From Dugong dugon (lineage: Eukaryota > Chordata > Mammalia > Sirenia > Dugongidae): a stretch of 64,000 nt of DNA. Where the stretch lies: contig CM057477.1 in NCBI GenBank assembly GCA_030035585.1, forward strand, positions 57,765,447 to 57,829,446. The letters are read 5' to 3'. Made by a program: the position numbers and the translations under genes. Under the pieces are notes generated by a model that worked only from the letters and a program-made list of their open reading frames with translations, was not told the DNA's origin and searched no databases. Below, piece after piece: positions 21,090 through 31,545 of the stretch (positions are counted from its first letter, which is position 1; each line of letters begins with the position of its first letter).

Positions 21090-22262
21090 TGCTTTTGTTT
21101 GTTTTATTAGAACTTTATTGAGGCATAATTGACATAGAATAAACTGCTCTATTTCAAGCACACAATCTGATGAGTATATATAAATCTAACTTATGTATGC
21201 ACCCATGAAACCATTACCTCAATCTAGATAATGAACATTTCTATCACCACCAACCAAAAAAATTTCCTCATGCCTCTTGGTAATTTCTCCTTCCTGCCCC
21301 GTCCCCACTGGTCACCATCCTCAGATTAGCTTACATTTTCCAGAATTTTTTATCAGTGGAATCTTAGAGTATGCGCTCCCACTCCCCGCCTTTTGGCCTA
21401 AATGCTTTCACTTAGTATAATTATTTTGAGATTTGTCCATATTTTTGTGACTATCAGTAGTTCTTTCTTTTTTATTGCTAAATGGTATTGCATTGAATGG
21501 ATACACCACAATTTGTTTATCTGTTCACCTGTTGGTGGACATTTGGCTGGTGTTCAATTTTTGGTAATTACAAATAAAGCTGCTGTGAACATTCATGTAA
21601 AAATCTTTATATACGCATGCTTTCATATCTCTTGCATAAGTACTATTAAGGATTGAATTTTGTCACCCAAAAATGTGTATCAACTGGGCTAGGCCATGAT
21701 TCCCAGTACTGTGTGGTTGTCCTTCATTTTGTTATCAGATTTAATTTTCCTATGTGTTGTAAATTCTGACCTCTATGATGTTAATGAGGCAGGATTAGAG
21801 GCAGTTAAGTTAATGAGGCAGGGCACAATCTACAGGATTAGGTTGTATCTTGAGTCAGTCTCTTCTGAAATATAAAAGAGAGAAGCAAGCAGAGAGGAGA
21901 AGAGCGCGTCCTTTAGACCTGTGGTCTTTGCACTGAGAAACTTCTAGATTCAGGGGAAGATTGATGACAAGGACCTTCCCCAGAGCTGACAGAGAGAGAA
22001 AGCCTTCTGCTGGAGCTGGCACCCTGAATTCGGACTCCTAGCCTCCTAAACTGTGAAAGAATAATTTCTGTTTTTTAAAGCCATCTACTTGCGGTATTTC
22101 TGTTACAGCAGCACTAGATAACTAAGACAAATACCTGGAGAGGAACACTGGGTCTACGACAGGTATGTGCTTAACTTTTTAGGGAACTGTGAAACTGTTT
22201 TGCAAAGTAGTTGTCCATTTTATATTCCCACCGGCTGTTCTTGAGAGTTCCAGGTGCTCCAC
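21090..22262 (-). mobile_element. L1M 3' region, interrupted by an LTR
   Basis: AACTTTATTGAGGCATAATTG, GATTTGTCCATATTTTTGTG and ATGGTATTGCATTGAATGG are reversed L1M 3' UTR and ORF2 end. It is split by the LTR at 21643-22129, then resumes with TTTTTAGGGAACTGTGAAAC. Confidence 0.75.
21643..22129 (+). mobile_element. solo LTR, ERVL-MaLR, inside L1M
   Basis: GGATTGAATTTTGTCACCC start region and GATAACTAAGACA end. AGTAC on the left and AATAC on the right may be the decayed target duplication. Non-coding fossil. Confidence 0.82.
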
Positions 22263-22264
22263 GT

Positions 22265-22815
22265 CATTATCCACACTTGATATTCTCAAGAGAAATCTGA
22301 TCATGCACTCCTCTGCATAAAATTTTGCATGATTTTCCACCCCTTACAGAATAAGACACACATTCCTTAGGGCCAATTACAAGCCCCCTGCCTCTTATCA
22401 CCAACACGACTCCCATCATGATTCCTTCACTCCCAGCCCCCATAACTTTTCCACCTAGCGCGCAAAGCTTCCTCAGTCTTCCCCATCCATGCACTATCCT
22501 TTCCTGATTCCGACAGCTTTCATTCAAGCATTTCTTTATTCTCTCACCTCTTAACTCCTACTCAACCTCAGGACCAACTCAACTGTTGCTTTCCCTGTTA
22601 ATAGTACCCCCGTCTCTCTTGTCTACAGGTTTAACAGTTCCTCCCTTTTTCCTTCCCATGGTACTCTGTTCAATACCTCAGTTGGGAATTTAATCTCACT
22701 GTAGTTACTATTTGTATAAAGTTCTATCTTCCCTGCTAGACTATAAGGTTTTTTTGGAAGATTTTTCATCTTTGCATCCCAAACTGTCTAAATCAGTCCC
22801 CCGACACAGCATGGG
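22265..22815 (+). repeat. L2 LINE fragment
   Basis: CTGATCATGCACTCCTCTGC, CCTTACAGAATAAGACAC, CCTCAGGACCAACTCAACTG and GACTATAAGG...TCTTTGCATCCC lie in L2 order. Old and broken. Confidence 0.6.
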
Positions 22816-22904
22816 CATTTTTGTTGCATAACTTCTCTAGAACTAGGCTGGTTACCCAAATTTCTTTCCCCTACAGCTTCCTATTATCCTCCTTAAAAGA
22901 AAGA

Positions 22905-23560
22905 ATCTCAGCAATTTCCATTATAGGAATTTATCCTAAAGAAATCTTTGGACAAATACATAAAAAATGGATATACAAGAAAATTCTTCAAAGCATTGAT
23001 TATAATATCAAAAAATTGCAATTGGAATAATTGTTCTTCAATAAGAAATTAGCAAAATAAATTATAGTAGGACCTACAGAGGAAACTGGGCAGTCAATAA
23101 AAATGATGATATGAATCTATTATTTATTGACATGGAAAAAAATAGCCAGCCTTGTTGGTGCAGTGGTTAAGCGGTCAGCTGCTAAATGAAAGGTTGGCAA
23201 TTTGAACCCACCAGCGCCTCCCTGGGAAAAAGATGTGGCAGTCTGCCTCTTTAAAGATTACAGCCTTGGAAACCCCATGGGGCAATTCTACTCAGTCCTA
23301 TAGAATCACTATGAGTCAAAATTGACTTGACAATAACAGATTATTATTGGAGAGAAAGAAAAAAAAACAGGATGCAGAACTGTAGGTATAATACTTACAT
23401 AAAATTAAGTTTGGGTATAGCCGTAGGTATCCATGTATATAGAAATATATGGAAAGATGTTTGCCAAAATGTTACAACAGTTAAGTCTGGCTGGTAGGAT
23501 TTCAGATGATTTTTGTTTTTCCTCTATACCTTCCAAGATTGCTTAAATATTTTAAAACGT
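22905..23560 (+). mobile_element. L1ME/HAL1 3' end, interrupted by an AfroSINE
   Basis: GGAATTTATCCTAAAGAAAT, CAATAAAAATGATGATATG, TTTATTGACATGGAAAAAAA and TGTTTGCCAAAATGTTA match the 3' end of old L1ME/HAL1. The AfroSINE at 23149-23340 splits it. Confidence 0.75.
23149..23340 (+). mobile_element. AfroSINE with middle block, nested in LINE
   Basis: GGTGCAGTGGTTAAGCGGTC, AGATGTGGCAGTCTGCCTC, TTACAGCCTTGGAAACCCC and ACTATGAGTCAAAATTGAC. Confidence 0.92.
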
Positions 23561-23561
23561 T

Positions 23562-23722
23562 AGGAGCCCTAGTGGCACAGTGGTTAAGAGCTCAGCTGCT
23601 ATCCAAAAGGTCGGCAGTTTCAACTCACCAGCTGCTCCTTGGAAACCCTGTGGGGCGGTTCTACTCTGTCCTATAGGGTGGCTGTGACTTGGGATCGGCT
23701 TGACGGCAACAGGTTTGGTTGT
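23562..23722 (+). mobile_element. AfroSINE, short type
   Basis: GGAGCCCTAGTGGCACAGTG, CAAAAGGTCGGCAGTTTCAA, TCCTATAGGGTGGCTGTGAC and CGGCTTGACGGCAACAGG. Confidence 0.94.
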
Positions 23723-23933
23723 TTTCTGGAGGGTGTATTTGGGTCTATTTTGACCCATAGTGGCTCCATGTGACAGAGTAGAATTAATTTTATAACCAGA
23801 ATAAAATATTTAAATGATCTCATTTTGAAAATAATAATAATCTAGAGGGAGTAAGTGGGTTCCATTGTTCTTCTAGATCAGCTCTCTCACTGTCTCCGTG
23901 GAATGGAGACGATTGTTCTCACCCTGTCAATTT

Positions 23934-24146
23934 AAAAAAAAAAAGTTGACATCGAATTGACTTGGACGCATGGCAACCCTATGTGTGTCAGAGTAGAACA
24001 GTGCTCCATAGGTTTTCAATGGCTGATTAATTGGAAGGAGATCACCAGGCCTTTCTTCTGGGGTGCCTCTGCATAGACTCGAACCTCCCACCTTCTAGTT
24101 AGCAGCCAAGCACATTAAACGTTTGCACCAGCCAGGGACTCCTAGC
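23934..24146 (-). mobile_element. AfroSINE, tRNA-Asn-like type
   Basis: GTTGACATCGAATTGACTTG tail, GGAGATCACCAGGCCTTTC body, GCACCAGCCAGGGACTCC head. Confidence 0.92.
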
Positions 24147-24306
24147 CTTTTAATCAGGCCATCTGAAAGCAGGTCAGCACTGGGACCAGATGCACAGGTG
24201 AGCATCTGCTTGGCATGATTAGAAGCTATTTTGAGCTGCTCCTACCCTCCCTGCCCTGTTCTCATCCCAAAATGAGTCCTATGCTCAGACTTCAAAGGCT
24301 AGTTTT

Positions 24307-24478
24307 GGGCCCTGGTGATGCAAATGGTTAAGAGCTTGCTGCTAATCAAAAGATCAAAAGATCGGCAGTTTGAATCCACCAGCTGTTCCTTGGAAACCCT
24401 GTGGGGCAGTTCTGCTCTGTCCTATAGGCTCGCGATGACTCAGAATCGACTCGACAGCAATGGCTTTTCTTTTCTTTT
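24307..24478 (+). mobile_element. AfroSINE, short type, with internal 8-bp duplication
   Basis: GGCCCTGGTGATGCAAATGG head, GGCAGTTTGAATCCACC B box. ATCAAAAG is repeated in tandem (24346-24362) between the two boxes, lengthening the tRNA-like head. Confidence 0.9.
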
Positions 24479-24481
24479 TTT

Positions 24482-25004
24482 GGTTTTCTCACTATTAGTT
24501 ATTCCCTTTGGGTACTTCAATTAGGCAGCTGTTAAAATGCACGGATAAAAATAAAAAAGAAGCTATTATTAGGTAGGGACATGGTAAACCCAATTAATTG
24601 CCCAGCAAAAGGCTGGATTGTTAAATGATGATAAGGAAAGGGAAAACGGGCAGGAGTTGGGTGGGGTGAGGTGGGGTGGGGGGAATCCAGCATAAAGAAA
24701 CTCAGTCTCCAGGGAATGTAGAAGAAAAGGGTAAGAAAACAGAATGAGCAGCTGAGGAGATAAACAGCACCTGTTTTGTAAATGTGCTTCGCTAGGGCAG
24801 GTCTATAGCCCCTCATGGGACACAGATAGCTAGAAGTGCCTCTCACCCCAAGAAGAGAGATAAAAACAACACACACAGCTTGATTGTCAAGGTTTACTTC
24901 TTTGGGGCATACATGGATGACATTCATCAGGTGCAGTGACTCATGTGACAAAATAATTTTGTGAAGTGTTTACCCACTGTTTTTCATTCCTCATGTTTCC
25001 TTCT
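24482..25004. other. unique sequence, nothing recognised
   Basis: Contains a G-rich run (GTGGGGTGAGGTGGGGTGGG, 24660-24680). The 139-codon minus-strand frame (24951-24532) crosses this low-complexity patch and matches nothing I know. Confidence 0.35.
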
Positions 25005-25234
25005 AATCCCCCTGCGGCAGATTGTATTTTCCAAAGACGGCCATACCAATATATATCCATCCACCTTGCCTCCATGTGTCCATGTGTCATGGACGAGCTT
25101 CTATCCAGAGGTGGGGACTACATTCCCTCTTCTCGAACACTGGTGGGCTTGTAGCTCCCTCAATAAACCGGATGCAGTGAAAGGACTGTGTGTGACTTCT
25201 GAGGCTTGTCATAAAAGGCAATGCGGCTTCTGCC

Positions 25235-25440
25235 TGTCACTCCTGCTCTCTCCTCTCCTCTCCCTTCCACTCCCTCCCTTCTGTCTCTCAACCTCATCTT
25301 CTCTCTCTGTCTTATCTTTCCTATGTCTCTCTTCCCTCTCTGTCTCTCACTGGCTCTCTCTCTTGTCTCTTACCTCTCCCTTCTCTCTCTCTTTCTCTCC
25401 TCTCTCTCTCTCCTTTTTCAGTCTCGCGCTCACTTTTCCT
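25235..25440 (+). repeat. CT-rich low-complexity tract
   Basis: About 200 bases almost entirely of C and T with CTCTCT cores. It creates long spurious open frames rich in Ser and Leu on the plus strand. Confidence 0.9.
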
Positions 25441-25718
25441 CTCTCTCAGAACATTTGCCCTTGGAACCTAGCCACCATGCGAGAAAGTCCCTGGCACATG
25501 GAGTGGCCATGTGAGGGTCTTCCAGCTGACTGCCCTAACTAGGATCACAGCCAAGAACCATCAGAAACTGCCAGGTATTGCATTTACAAGATGATTCTAG
25601 CCCCCAGGATTTGATGATTTCCAGATGAGGCCCCAGACATGGCAGAGCATGCGCCCTAGTGAATCTCTGACCTACAGAAACTATGGGAGATAATAAATGA
25701 GCATTATTGCTTTGAGTG

Positions 25719-25925
25719 GAGTCCCTGGGTAGTAAAAACAGTTAATGTGCTCAGTTGCTAACCAAAAGGTTGAAGGTTCAAGTCCATCCAGAGACACCTC
25801 AGAAGAAAGGCCTGGTGATCCACTTCTAAAAATCAGCCACTGAAAACCCTGTGGACCATAGTTCTACTCTGACACAGATGGGGTCACTATGAGTCAGAAT
25901 TGACTTGACAGCAACTGGTTTTTGG
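25719..25925 (+). mobile_element. AfroSINE with perfect 16-bp target duplication
   Basis: GAGTCCCTGGGTAGTAAAAAC head, GGTTGAAGGTTCAAGTCCATC B box, GACACAGATGGGGTCACTAT and tail. ATTATTGCTTTGAGTG flanks it exactly at 25703-25718 and 25926-25941, suggesting a fairly young insertion. Confidence 0.96.
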
Positions 25926-26220
25926 ATTATTGCTTTGAGTGATCACTAACCAATACTCTACCTTCTCCCTTACCACTACACTCAGGTTAGATTGTTAAAA
26001 GAAAAATTTGTCCATTTGTCCATTATTGTTTGGGTTGCGACATAATTTTTCAAGTATCATCTCTATGTCAGTGACTTGAAGGAACTATGTTTGGAGTCTA
26101 AAAATCCTACCATTTGCCTATGAAAAGACAAAGCCCTGAAGAACTCACAGGTATAATACTCATCACTTAAACCACAAATCTGGAAGAAGGCATAATAGAA
26201 GAGTGAGCGTTCCAATCTGC

Positions 26221-26382
26221 TGTTGTTGTTAGTTGCCATTGAGTCAGGTCCTATTTATCGCGACCTTACGTCTAACAGAACAAAACGTTGCCCAGTCCTG
26301 CACCATCTCCGTGATCTCTGATATGTTTCAGACCATTGTTATGGCTATTGTGTCTAATCCTTCTCATTTGCCAATCTAAGAA
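26221..26382 (-). mobile_element. RTE (BovB-like) LINE, 3' fragment
   Basis: TGTTGTTGTTAGTTGCCATTG, AACGTTGCCCAGTCCTGCAC and TTATGGCTATTGTGTC give the last part of the RTE 3' end. Confidence 0.8.
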
Positions 26383-27100
26383 AAGATACAACTTTTTTCT
26401 ATTCTGGAGAGAAGATAGAAAGTACGAGAGGTGGACCTCGAGGGCCCTGGAACCCCCGACCAGAGGCTTCACTGCAGGAACCCAGGCAATGTAGGCCAGA
26501 GGGTAGGTGGTATCTCAGCAGATGCCAATGGAATTGATGACAAGAGGGAGGAACAGGAAAAAGCAGACATCTCTGCAGATAGTACCAGCACTGACGAGGA
26601 TGATCCAGAACCAATAGGTCTTCTTGACAATCCCTAAGTTCCCACCACATCCCACAGCCCAGGTGCAACTTAATATCAGCCCAGGGAGAGAAGGAAAGAG
26701 TGAAAAAAAAAAAAAACCCTGTGTGAACCCAATTCTCCTGGAACTGATCGTATTAAGTGATTTGCCATCAGTAGGAGGGTGTTGGAAATACTATTCACGT
26801 TTATTTATAAAAACAATTAAGCTGCATTATGTATGTATCTAAGTTATGACTTAAATAAGGTGTACCTTCTTCACCAGGGTGATGCTTGCCTTCTCTGCTA
26901 ATCTGTAACCTCCAGGAGGAGAGGGAGGTGAAAGGCCCAGATCAGGCGCTCAGTGAGTATTTGCTGGATGACAAAATAAGTGAATGAATGATGAAGACTA
27001 AAGAGCTCTGTTCTGGAAATCAGAGGACATGAAACGTCCCAAATCTGTCTCCAACAAGCCAGGTCATCTTTAACAAGCCCCTAACCCTCTCCATAAGGTC
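26383..27100. other. unassigned stretch with overlapping open frames
   Basis: The plus strand has a 68-codon acidic frame (26431-26637, with KREEQEKAD and STDEDDPEPIG). The minus strand through the same bases reads the hydrophobic run WFWIILVSAGTI...FFLFLPLVINSIGI, interrupted by a stop. Neither matches a protein I know. 26941-27000 ends like an L2/MIR tail (GTGAATGAATGATGAA). Confidence 0.25.
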
Positions 27101-27287
27101 TCCGGGCGGTGCAAGAGGTTTGTGCTCAACTACTAACCTAAAGGAGACAAGAAAGGCCTGGCGATCTGCTTCCATAAAGACCGTAAGCCAAGAAAACCCT
27201 ACGGAGCAGTTCTATGCTGTCACGTGAGGTCGCTATGAGTTGAAATTCACTCGATCTCAATGAGGTCGGTTTTGGTTTTTGGAAACT
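27101..27287 (+). mobile_element. AfroSINE, degenerate
   Basis: GGGCGGTGCAAGAGGTTTG head, AAGAAAGGCCTGGCGATCTG body, GTCGCTATGAGTTGAAATTC tail. Part of the B-box region is missing. Confidence 0.85.
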
Positions 27288-27289
27288 TC

Positions 27290-27353
27290 TCCACTGTGCA
27301 CGGGGTCACGAGGAGTCAGGGGCCAACCCAGTGGCAGCTAACAACCACCACCA
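27290..27353 (+). mobile_element. tRNA-Gly SINE tail fragment
   Basis: GTGCACGGGGTCACGAGGAG and GCCAACCCAGTGGCAGCTAA are the end of the composite SINE seen at 14738-15027. Confidence 0.65.
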
Positions 27354-27399
27354 CAACCCTCTCTGAGCCTGGCAGTTTTTATCTCGAATTCTGCCTCCC

Positions 27400-27770
27400 A
27401 CTCTAATATCCTGCTGCACCATAAGCTACCACAAGACAGGGATCAAGACCTAATCATTTTTCTAGCCCTAGAATCTAGCATTAAAAATAAAAAATAAGTT
27501 TCCCTGAATTGATTCCAACTCGAAGTGACCCTATAGAACAGAATCGAATGGCCCCATAGGATTCCCAAGGCTATACTCTTTACAGAAGCAGACTACCTCA
27601 TCTTTCTTCCATGGAGCAGCTGATGGGTTTGAACCACCGAACTTCTGAGCGCTTAAGCACTGTACCACCAGGGCTCCTAGAATCTAGCATCCAAAAAATC
27701 AAACCCATAGTGCCTTGCGAATAGTAGGTACTCAGTAAATATTTGTTAAATGAATAAAGTAGATTTTATG
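27400..27770 (+). repeat. L2 3' end split by an AfroSINE
   Basis: GACAGGGATCAAGACCTAAT...CTAGCCCTAGAATCTAGCA, then after the SINE ATAGTGCCTTGCGAATAGTA and TGTTAAATGAATAAA: the usual L2 ending. Confidence 0.7.
27482..27675 (-). mobile_element. AfroSINE with perfect 15-bp target duplication
   Basis: GAATTGATTCCAACTCGAAG tail, CCCATAGGATTCCCAAGGC, TGTACCACCAGGGCT head. CCTAGAATCTAGCAT flanks it at 27467-27481 and 27676-27690. Confidence 0.95.
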
Positions 27771-29017
27771 CTATGTTTCAAACACTAACAAGGACAATGT
27801 CTAATTTGGTTGTCTTTTCAAGTACAGAAATGTTAAATGAAAACAAAAGAGAAATAACAAACAGAGAACATCATAATGTCGTTTTCATGGTACAGCAACA
27901 TTTCCTAACTGCCCGGCATTTAAGCAGTAATGGTTTCATTGCCCGGGAGTCTGACGTGCTGTTTGGCTCCAGCCACCTCCCTGCTATTCTGACTGACAAC
28001 TTCTCTGAGCTGTCTTTTGGTGGGCAGCTGTTGCCCCCAGTGCATTTTTGATCAAAAGTACCTACGTCCTGTCATCCTTTATAATCCTCAGAACTTGAAG
28101 GTGGTCTTTTACTTAAGTTTTCTGAGCTGAAATTAGATTTGAATAATAATCAGGATTGTGGATCTTCTAAAGCAAAGAGACTTTACGAGAAAATGCTATC
28201 TTATGATTCTTCCAGGCATAGAATTTCAGAGTTGAAAGATTTTTCCATCCTAGGATTTTATCTTATTAATATTCTCCTTTGCAAGTTAAGTACCAGGAAC
28301 TGGAAAAATCTCCGCTTGTCCTGCAGCAATGGCATTAAAGGCTCCTCATAACATACAGATGCAGAATTGTGCCATAATTTAGTGAAATGGAACATTGCTC
28401 TATGACTGCTAATTTTCTGTCGAGATGATTCTGTCTCTAACCAAGAAAAGAAAAGTTAAAATCTTAATAGAAAAATTCCTTTGTCTAATTATTGTGAATA
28501 CTCCCAGATGCTCTAGGCTGAGTATGCCCACTTACCTTTGCCCTAATTTTTACCACAAGCTTCAGCTAAAACTCTTGTGGCTAGAATGTCATAACTGAAA
28601 GTTTCTCTTTTCATCTTGCACTTGGTAAACCCAAGTTATAGTTGTATAGTGATGACACATTCTGTTCTTGAAGACTGCTGTATCAGCGTATTCATTTTTA
28701 ACCTTTATCTTCAATTACTTGCAGTTTGGGATTTAGTCCCCAAAGTCAATTTGAGAGAGTGCTTCCTTTTTTTAATAAAGAAAGCTAATTCAGCCAATCT
28801 GCAGTTGCCAAATAAACTCATTTAAAAATATGAACACAGACATGTTATTCCTGAGTTTTGAAATATGCTTTTTAAACTTTCCTAATATGTTGTGAACCAT
28901 TAATGGAAGGTATCTACTTTTTACCCTATTCTACGAATTTTAATGTGCTTTTATAGTAAGATCAGTACAATTTGACTACAGATCAATCTGTATGAAGTTG
29001 TGATTTTTTTTACATAG
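27771..29017. other. repeat-poor stretch, nothing recognised
   Basis: About 1.25 kb free of recognisable repeats. A 92-codon plus frame (27773-28051) is open from an ATG but is not recognised. It could be conserved non-coding sequence. Confidence 0.4.
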
Positions 29018-29262
29018 CTGTTGCTGTTGTTAGGTGCTGCCGAGTCAGTTCCGACTCGTAGTGACCCTAAGTACAACAGAATGAAACACTGCCCAGTCCT
29101 GTGCCATCCTCACGATCGTTGTTATGTTTAAGCCCATTATTGCAGCCACTGTGTCAATCCATCTCACTGAGAGTCTTTCTCTTTTTCACTGACCCTCTAC
29201 TTTACCAAGCATGATGTCCTTCTCCAGGGACTGATCCCTCCTGAGAACATGTCTACAGCTGT
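29018..29262 (-). mobile_element. RTE (BovB-like) LINE, 3' fragment
   Basis: TTGCTGTTGTTAGGTGCTGC, CACTGCCCAGTCCTGTGCC, CATGATGTCCTTCTCCAGGG. This is the cleanest copy for comparing with SINE tails. Confidence 0.85.
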
Positions 29263-29279
29263 GCAGAATAATTAATTAA

Positions 29280-29456
29280 GAGTCCCTGGGTGGCACAAAT
29301 GGTTAAGTGCTCAACTACTAACAAAAAGGTTGGTGGCTCAAACCCACCCAGAGGTGCCTCGGAAGACTGCTTCCGAAAACCCTGTGAAGCAGTTCCATTC
29401 TGCATACGTGGGGTTGCCATGAGCCGGAATTGACTTGACGGCAACTAACAACAACA
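29280..29456 (+). mobile_element. AfroSINE, tRNA-Asn-like type
   Basis: AGTCCCTGGGTGGCACAAAT, GGTTGGTGGCTCAAACCCAC, TTGACGGCAACTAACAACAA. AGAATAAT occurs on both sides as a probable target duplication. Shorter body than usual. Confidence 0.93.
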
Positions 29457-29628
29457 TATAGAATAATAATTGCATATCTTTTCTAAAGGAAGCACCCACT
29501 AGCTCCATTTAAAAAAATGTGTAGTTATCCACTTGCTCAATTTAGTAATTCCAGTCATTTTAACAGATGTTACAACATCAACATGGATCCTGCAGGAAGT
29601 CTGAGCCATAAGATTGTCACACTGGGAT

Positions 29629-29837
29629 GGAGAATCCCTGGGAGGTACAAACGGTTAACACACTTAGCCATTAACCGAAAGGTTGGGGGTTTGAGTCCAC
29701 CCATAGGTGCCTTGAAGAAAAACCTGGTGATCTATTTCTGAAAAATCAGTTATTGAAAACTCTGCAGAGCACAGTCCTGCTCTGACAGACATGGGGTTGC
29801 CATGAGTTGGAGTCAGCTTGACAGCAACTGTTTTAAA
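29629..29837 (+). mobile_element. AfroSINE, tRNA-Asn-like type
   Basis: GTACAAACGGTTAACACACT...TTAACCGAAAGGTTGGGGGT follows the tRNA-Asn anticodon arm and B box especially well; tail CATGAGTTGGAGTCAGCTTG. Confidence 0.94.
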
Positions 29838-30509
29838 TGGCCTCCAATGGGATGTGATTTCAGAGTCCCCGTCCTCCATCAAGTCTTACCTACTGTGCTA
29901 TAAAAAAATCAACCTAACACTCATTCCTTTGGCTTAAAAAGATCTCCTTTAAAATGCACACATATCTCCTGAGAGTCGTAATATATTGTCATGTTATGCC
30001 ATGTGAACATGTAGGGATTAGTTTAAGAAATTAAAGAGCTACGTTTCAAAGGCTTGCGTTCTGAGTAGTGAGTCATAAAAAAAGCATCAAAATAGAACTA
30101 AACAATCGCATTTTTTAGCTACCCTCTCCAATACGATAAATACCACTTTTAGCATTTACCTAGCATTTGTTTACTTTTAGGTAATGGTCTTTGCCTGGGT
30201 TCCCTAAATACCAGAACCTTAGGCAAAGGTGAGAGGCCAATACTTTATGGAAGATGCAATCCCAGGGTAGCAATAGTGAGGGCAAAAGGAAAGTGAGGAA
30301 GGGAAGGAGAGAAAGCATGAACAAAATGGTCTACTGCTGAGCTGACTACAGCTTCGTAGAAAACACAGCCAGTTGTTCATTCACATGATATCCTTTCTAG
30401 TCAGCTGTGGGGAACCACTGTACCTCAGAAAAGTCTGTAGTGGACAGGAGAGAGAGGTATCTGCCCGCGTCCTCCAACTTCTGTCTCTCGTTGGCCAAAA
30501 TCACCCTAA
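29838..30509. other. unassigned sequence
   Basis: From 30190 on, GGCAAAGGTGAGAGGCCAATACTTTATGG and the purine-rich run to 30310 look like part of an interspersed repeat, which may continue at 30717-30960 beyond the SINE, but I cannot name the family. Confidence 0.3.
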
Positions 30510-30716
30510 AAACTAAGCCCATTGCCATCAAGTCTATTTTGATTCTTGGTGACCTCATTTGTTACAGAGTAAAACTGCTCCATGGGGTTTTCTTGGCTGT
30601 AATCTTTACAGAAGCAGTTTACCAGGACTTTCTTCTGCAGAGCTACTGGGTGGGGTCAAACTGCCAACCTTGAGGTTAGTAGTCAAGTGCTGACTGTTTG
30701 CACCACCCAGGCACTG
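30510..30716 (-). mobile_element. AfroSINE, tRNA-Asn-like type
   Basis: CCATTGCCATCAAGTCTATT tail, CTTTACAGAAGCAGTTTACC body, GTTTGCACCACCCAGGCAC head. Confidence 0.92.
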
Positions 30717-31394
30717 TGTCGACTCCCTGACCCACTTCTGAGTTATGCTATCCAGTCTCTCCTGGAAGCTGTAGAGAAACCAGATCTATGCCAATAATGC
30801 AAGGCTTCATCTGAGCCCGGCAGTGGTGGGAAATCAGAGCCTCTTGGTTTGGCCAGGTCACATCTGAGCCACAGTACCCTAAAGCCTCTGAGTTAGCAGA
30901 CAAGATGGAGGCTGTGCTGAAGCCCAGACAGTGGCGGTAGGATGCAGACTATAGCAGTGGTGGCCAGGCTGTTCTTTGAGCAAGCATCTAAGGCTTGTGG
31001 GGGCTGGGGAAGGGGGAGAAGAGATGGGACTGAGCATATCTGGAAAAACACATGAAGTGGTCTGGCATACACAAAATTATTTTTGTATCTATTTTTCCAA
31101 ACAGACTATGTGCTCCTTGATGATGGGAATCCTAGCCTATCCTTCATTTTGTATCCCCAGAAGCTCAGATAATGCGTAGTATACCAAGACTGGACTGAGT
31201 CTTGTAAAGTTACCTTTTTGTAAATGCTCACGTGATCTGTCCATTCTGTGCACTAGAATATTGATTGCAACTGTCCAATGGATTCATCCAACTCCAATAT
31301 TTACTGTAACACTATTTGAGTGGTATTGAGAGGAGGGGTCATTAAAAAAAAAAAAAAATGGCAAAAGAGACCCAAAAACCAAACCAACCAACCT
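30717..31394. other. unassigned sequence with A-run
   Basis: May continue the unnamed repeat of 30190-30509. A run of about 15 A lies at 31344-31358. No coding pattern. Confidence 0.3.
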
Positions 31395-31545
31395 ACTCCT
31401 AGTGTCCTAGTAGTAGTTAAAGAAACAGGTTTTGGAATCTGGGAAATTTAGTAATATATTTGTGTAACCACAAGCAAGTTACCTCACTGAATCTTGGTTT
31501 CCTTCTCTGAAAAATGGGAATAATAATATCTGTTCATCACACTGT
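31395..31545 (+). repeat. MIR SINE
   Basis: GTTTTGGAATCTGGGAAATT, CACAAGCAAGTTACCTCACT and CTGAAAAATGGGAATAATAA mark the MIR core. Confidence 0.8.

Larger units (their letters stand above)
25005..25965 (+). mobile_element. solo LTR, MLT1-type, with CT-rich expansion and nested SINE
   Basis: GCGGCAGATTGTATTTTCC, GTGTGACTTCTGAGGCTTG, CTCTGACCTACAGAAACT and GAGATAATAAATGAGC match the MLT1 layout. A pyrimidine tract fills 25235-25440 and an AfroSINE sits at 25719-25925. Old non-coding fossil. Confidence 0.65.

Noticed and set aside
24961-25542. 193-codon plus-strand Ser/Leu-rich frame
   Set aside because: Most of it is the CT-rich tract inside an MLT1 LTR; the codons only reflect CTC/TCT repeats.
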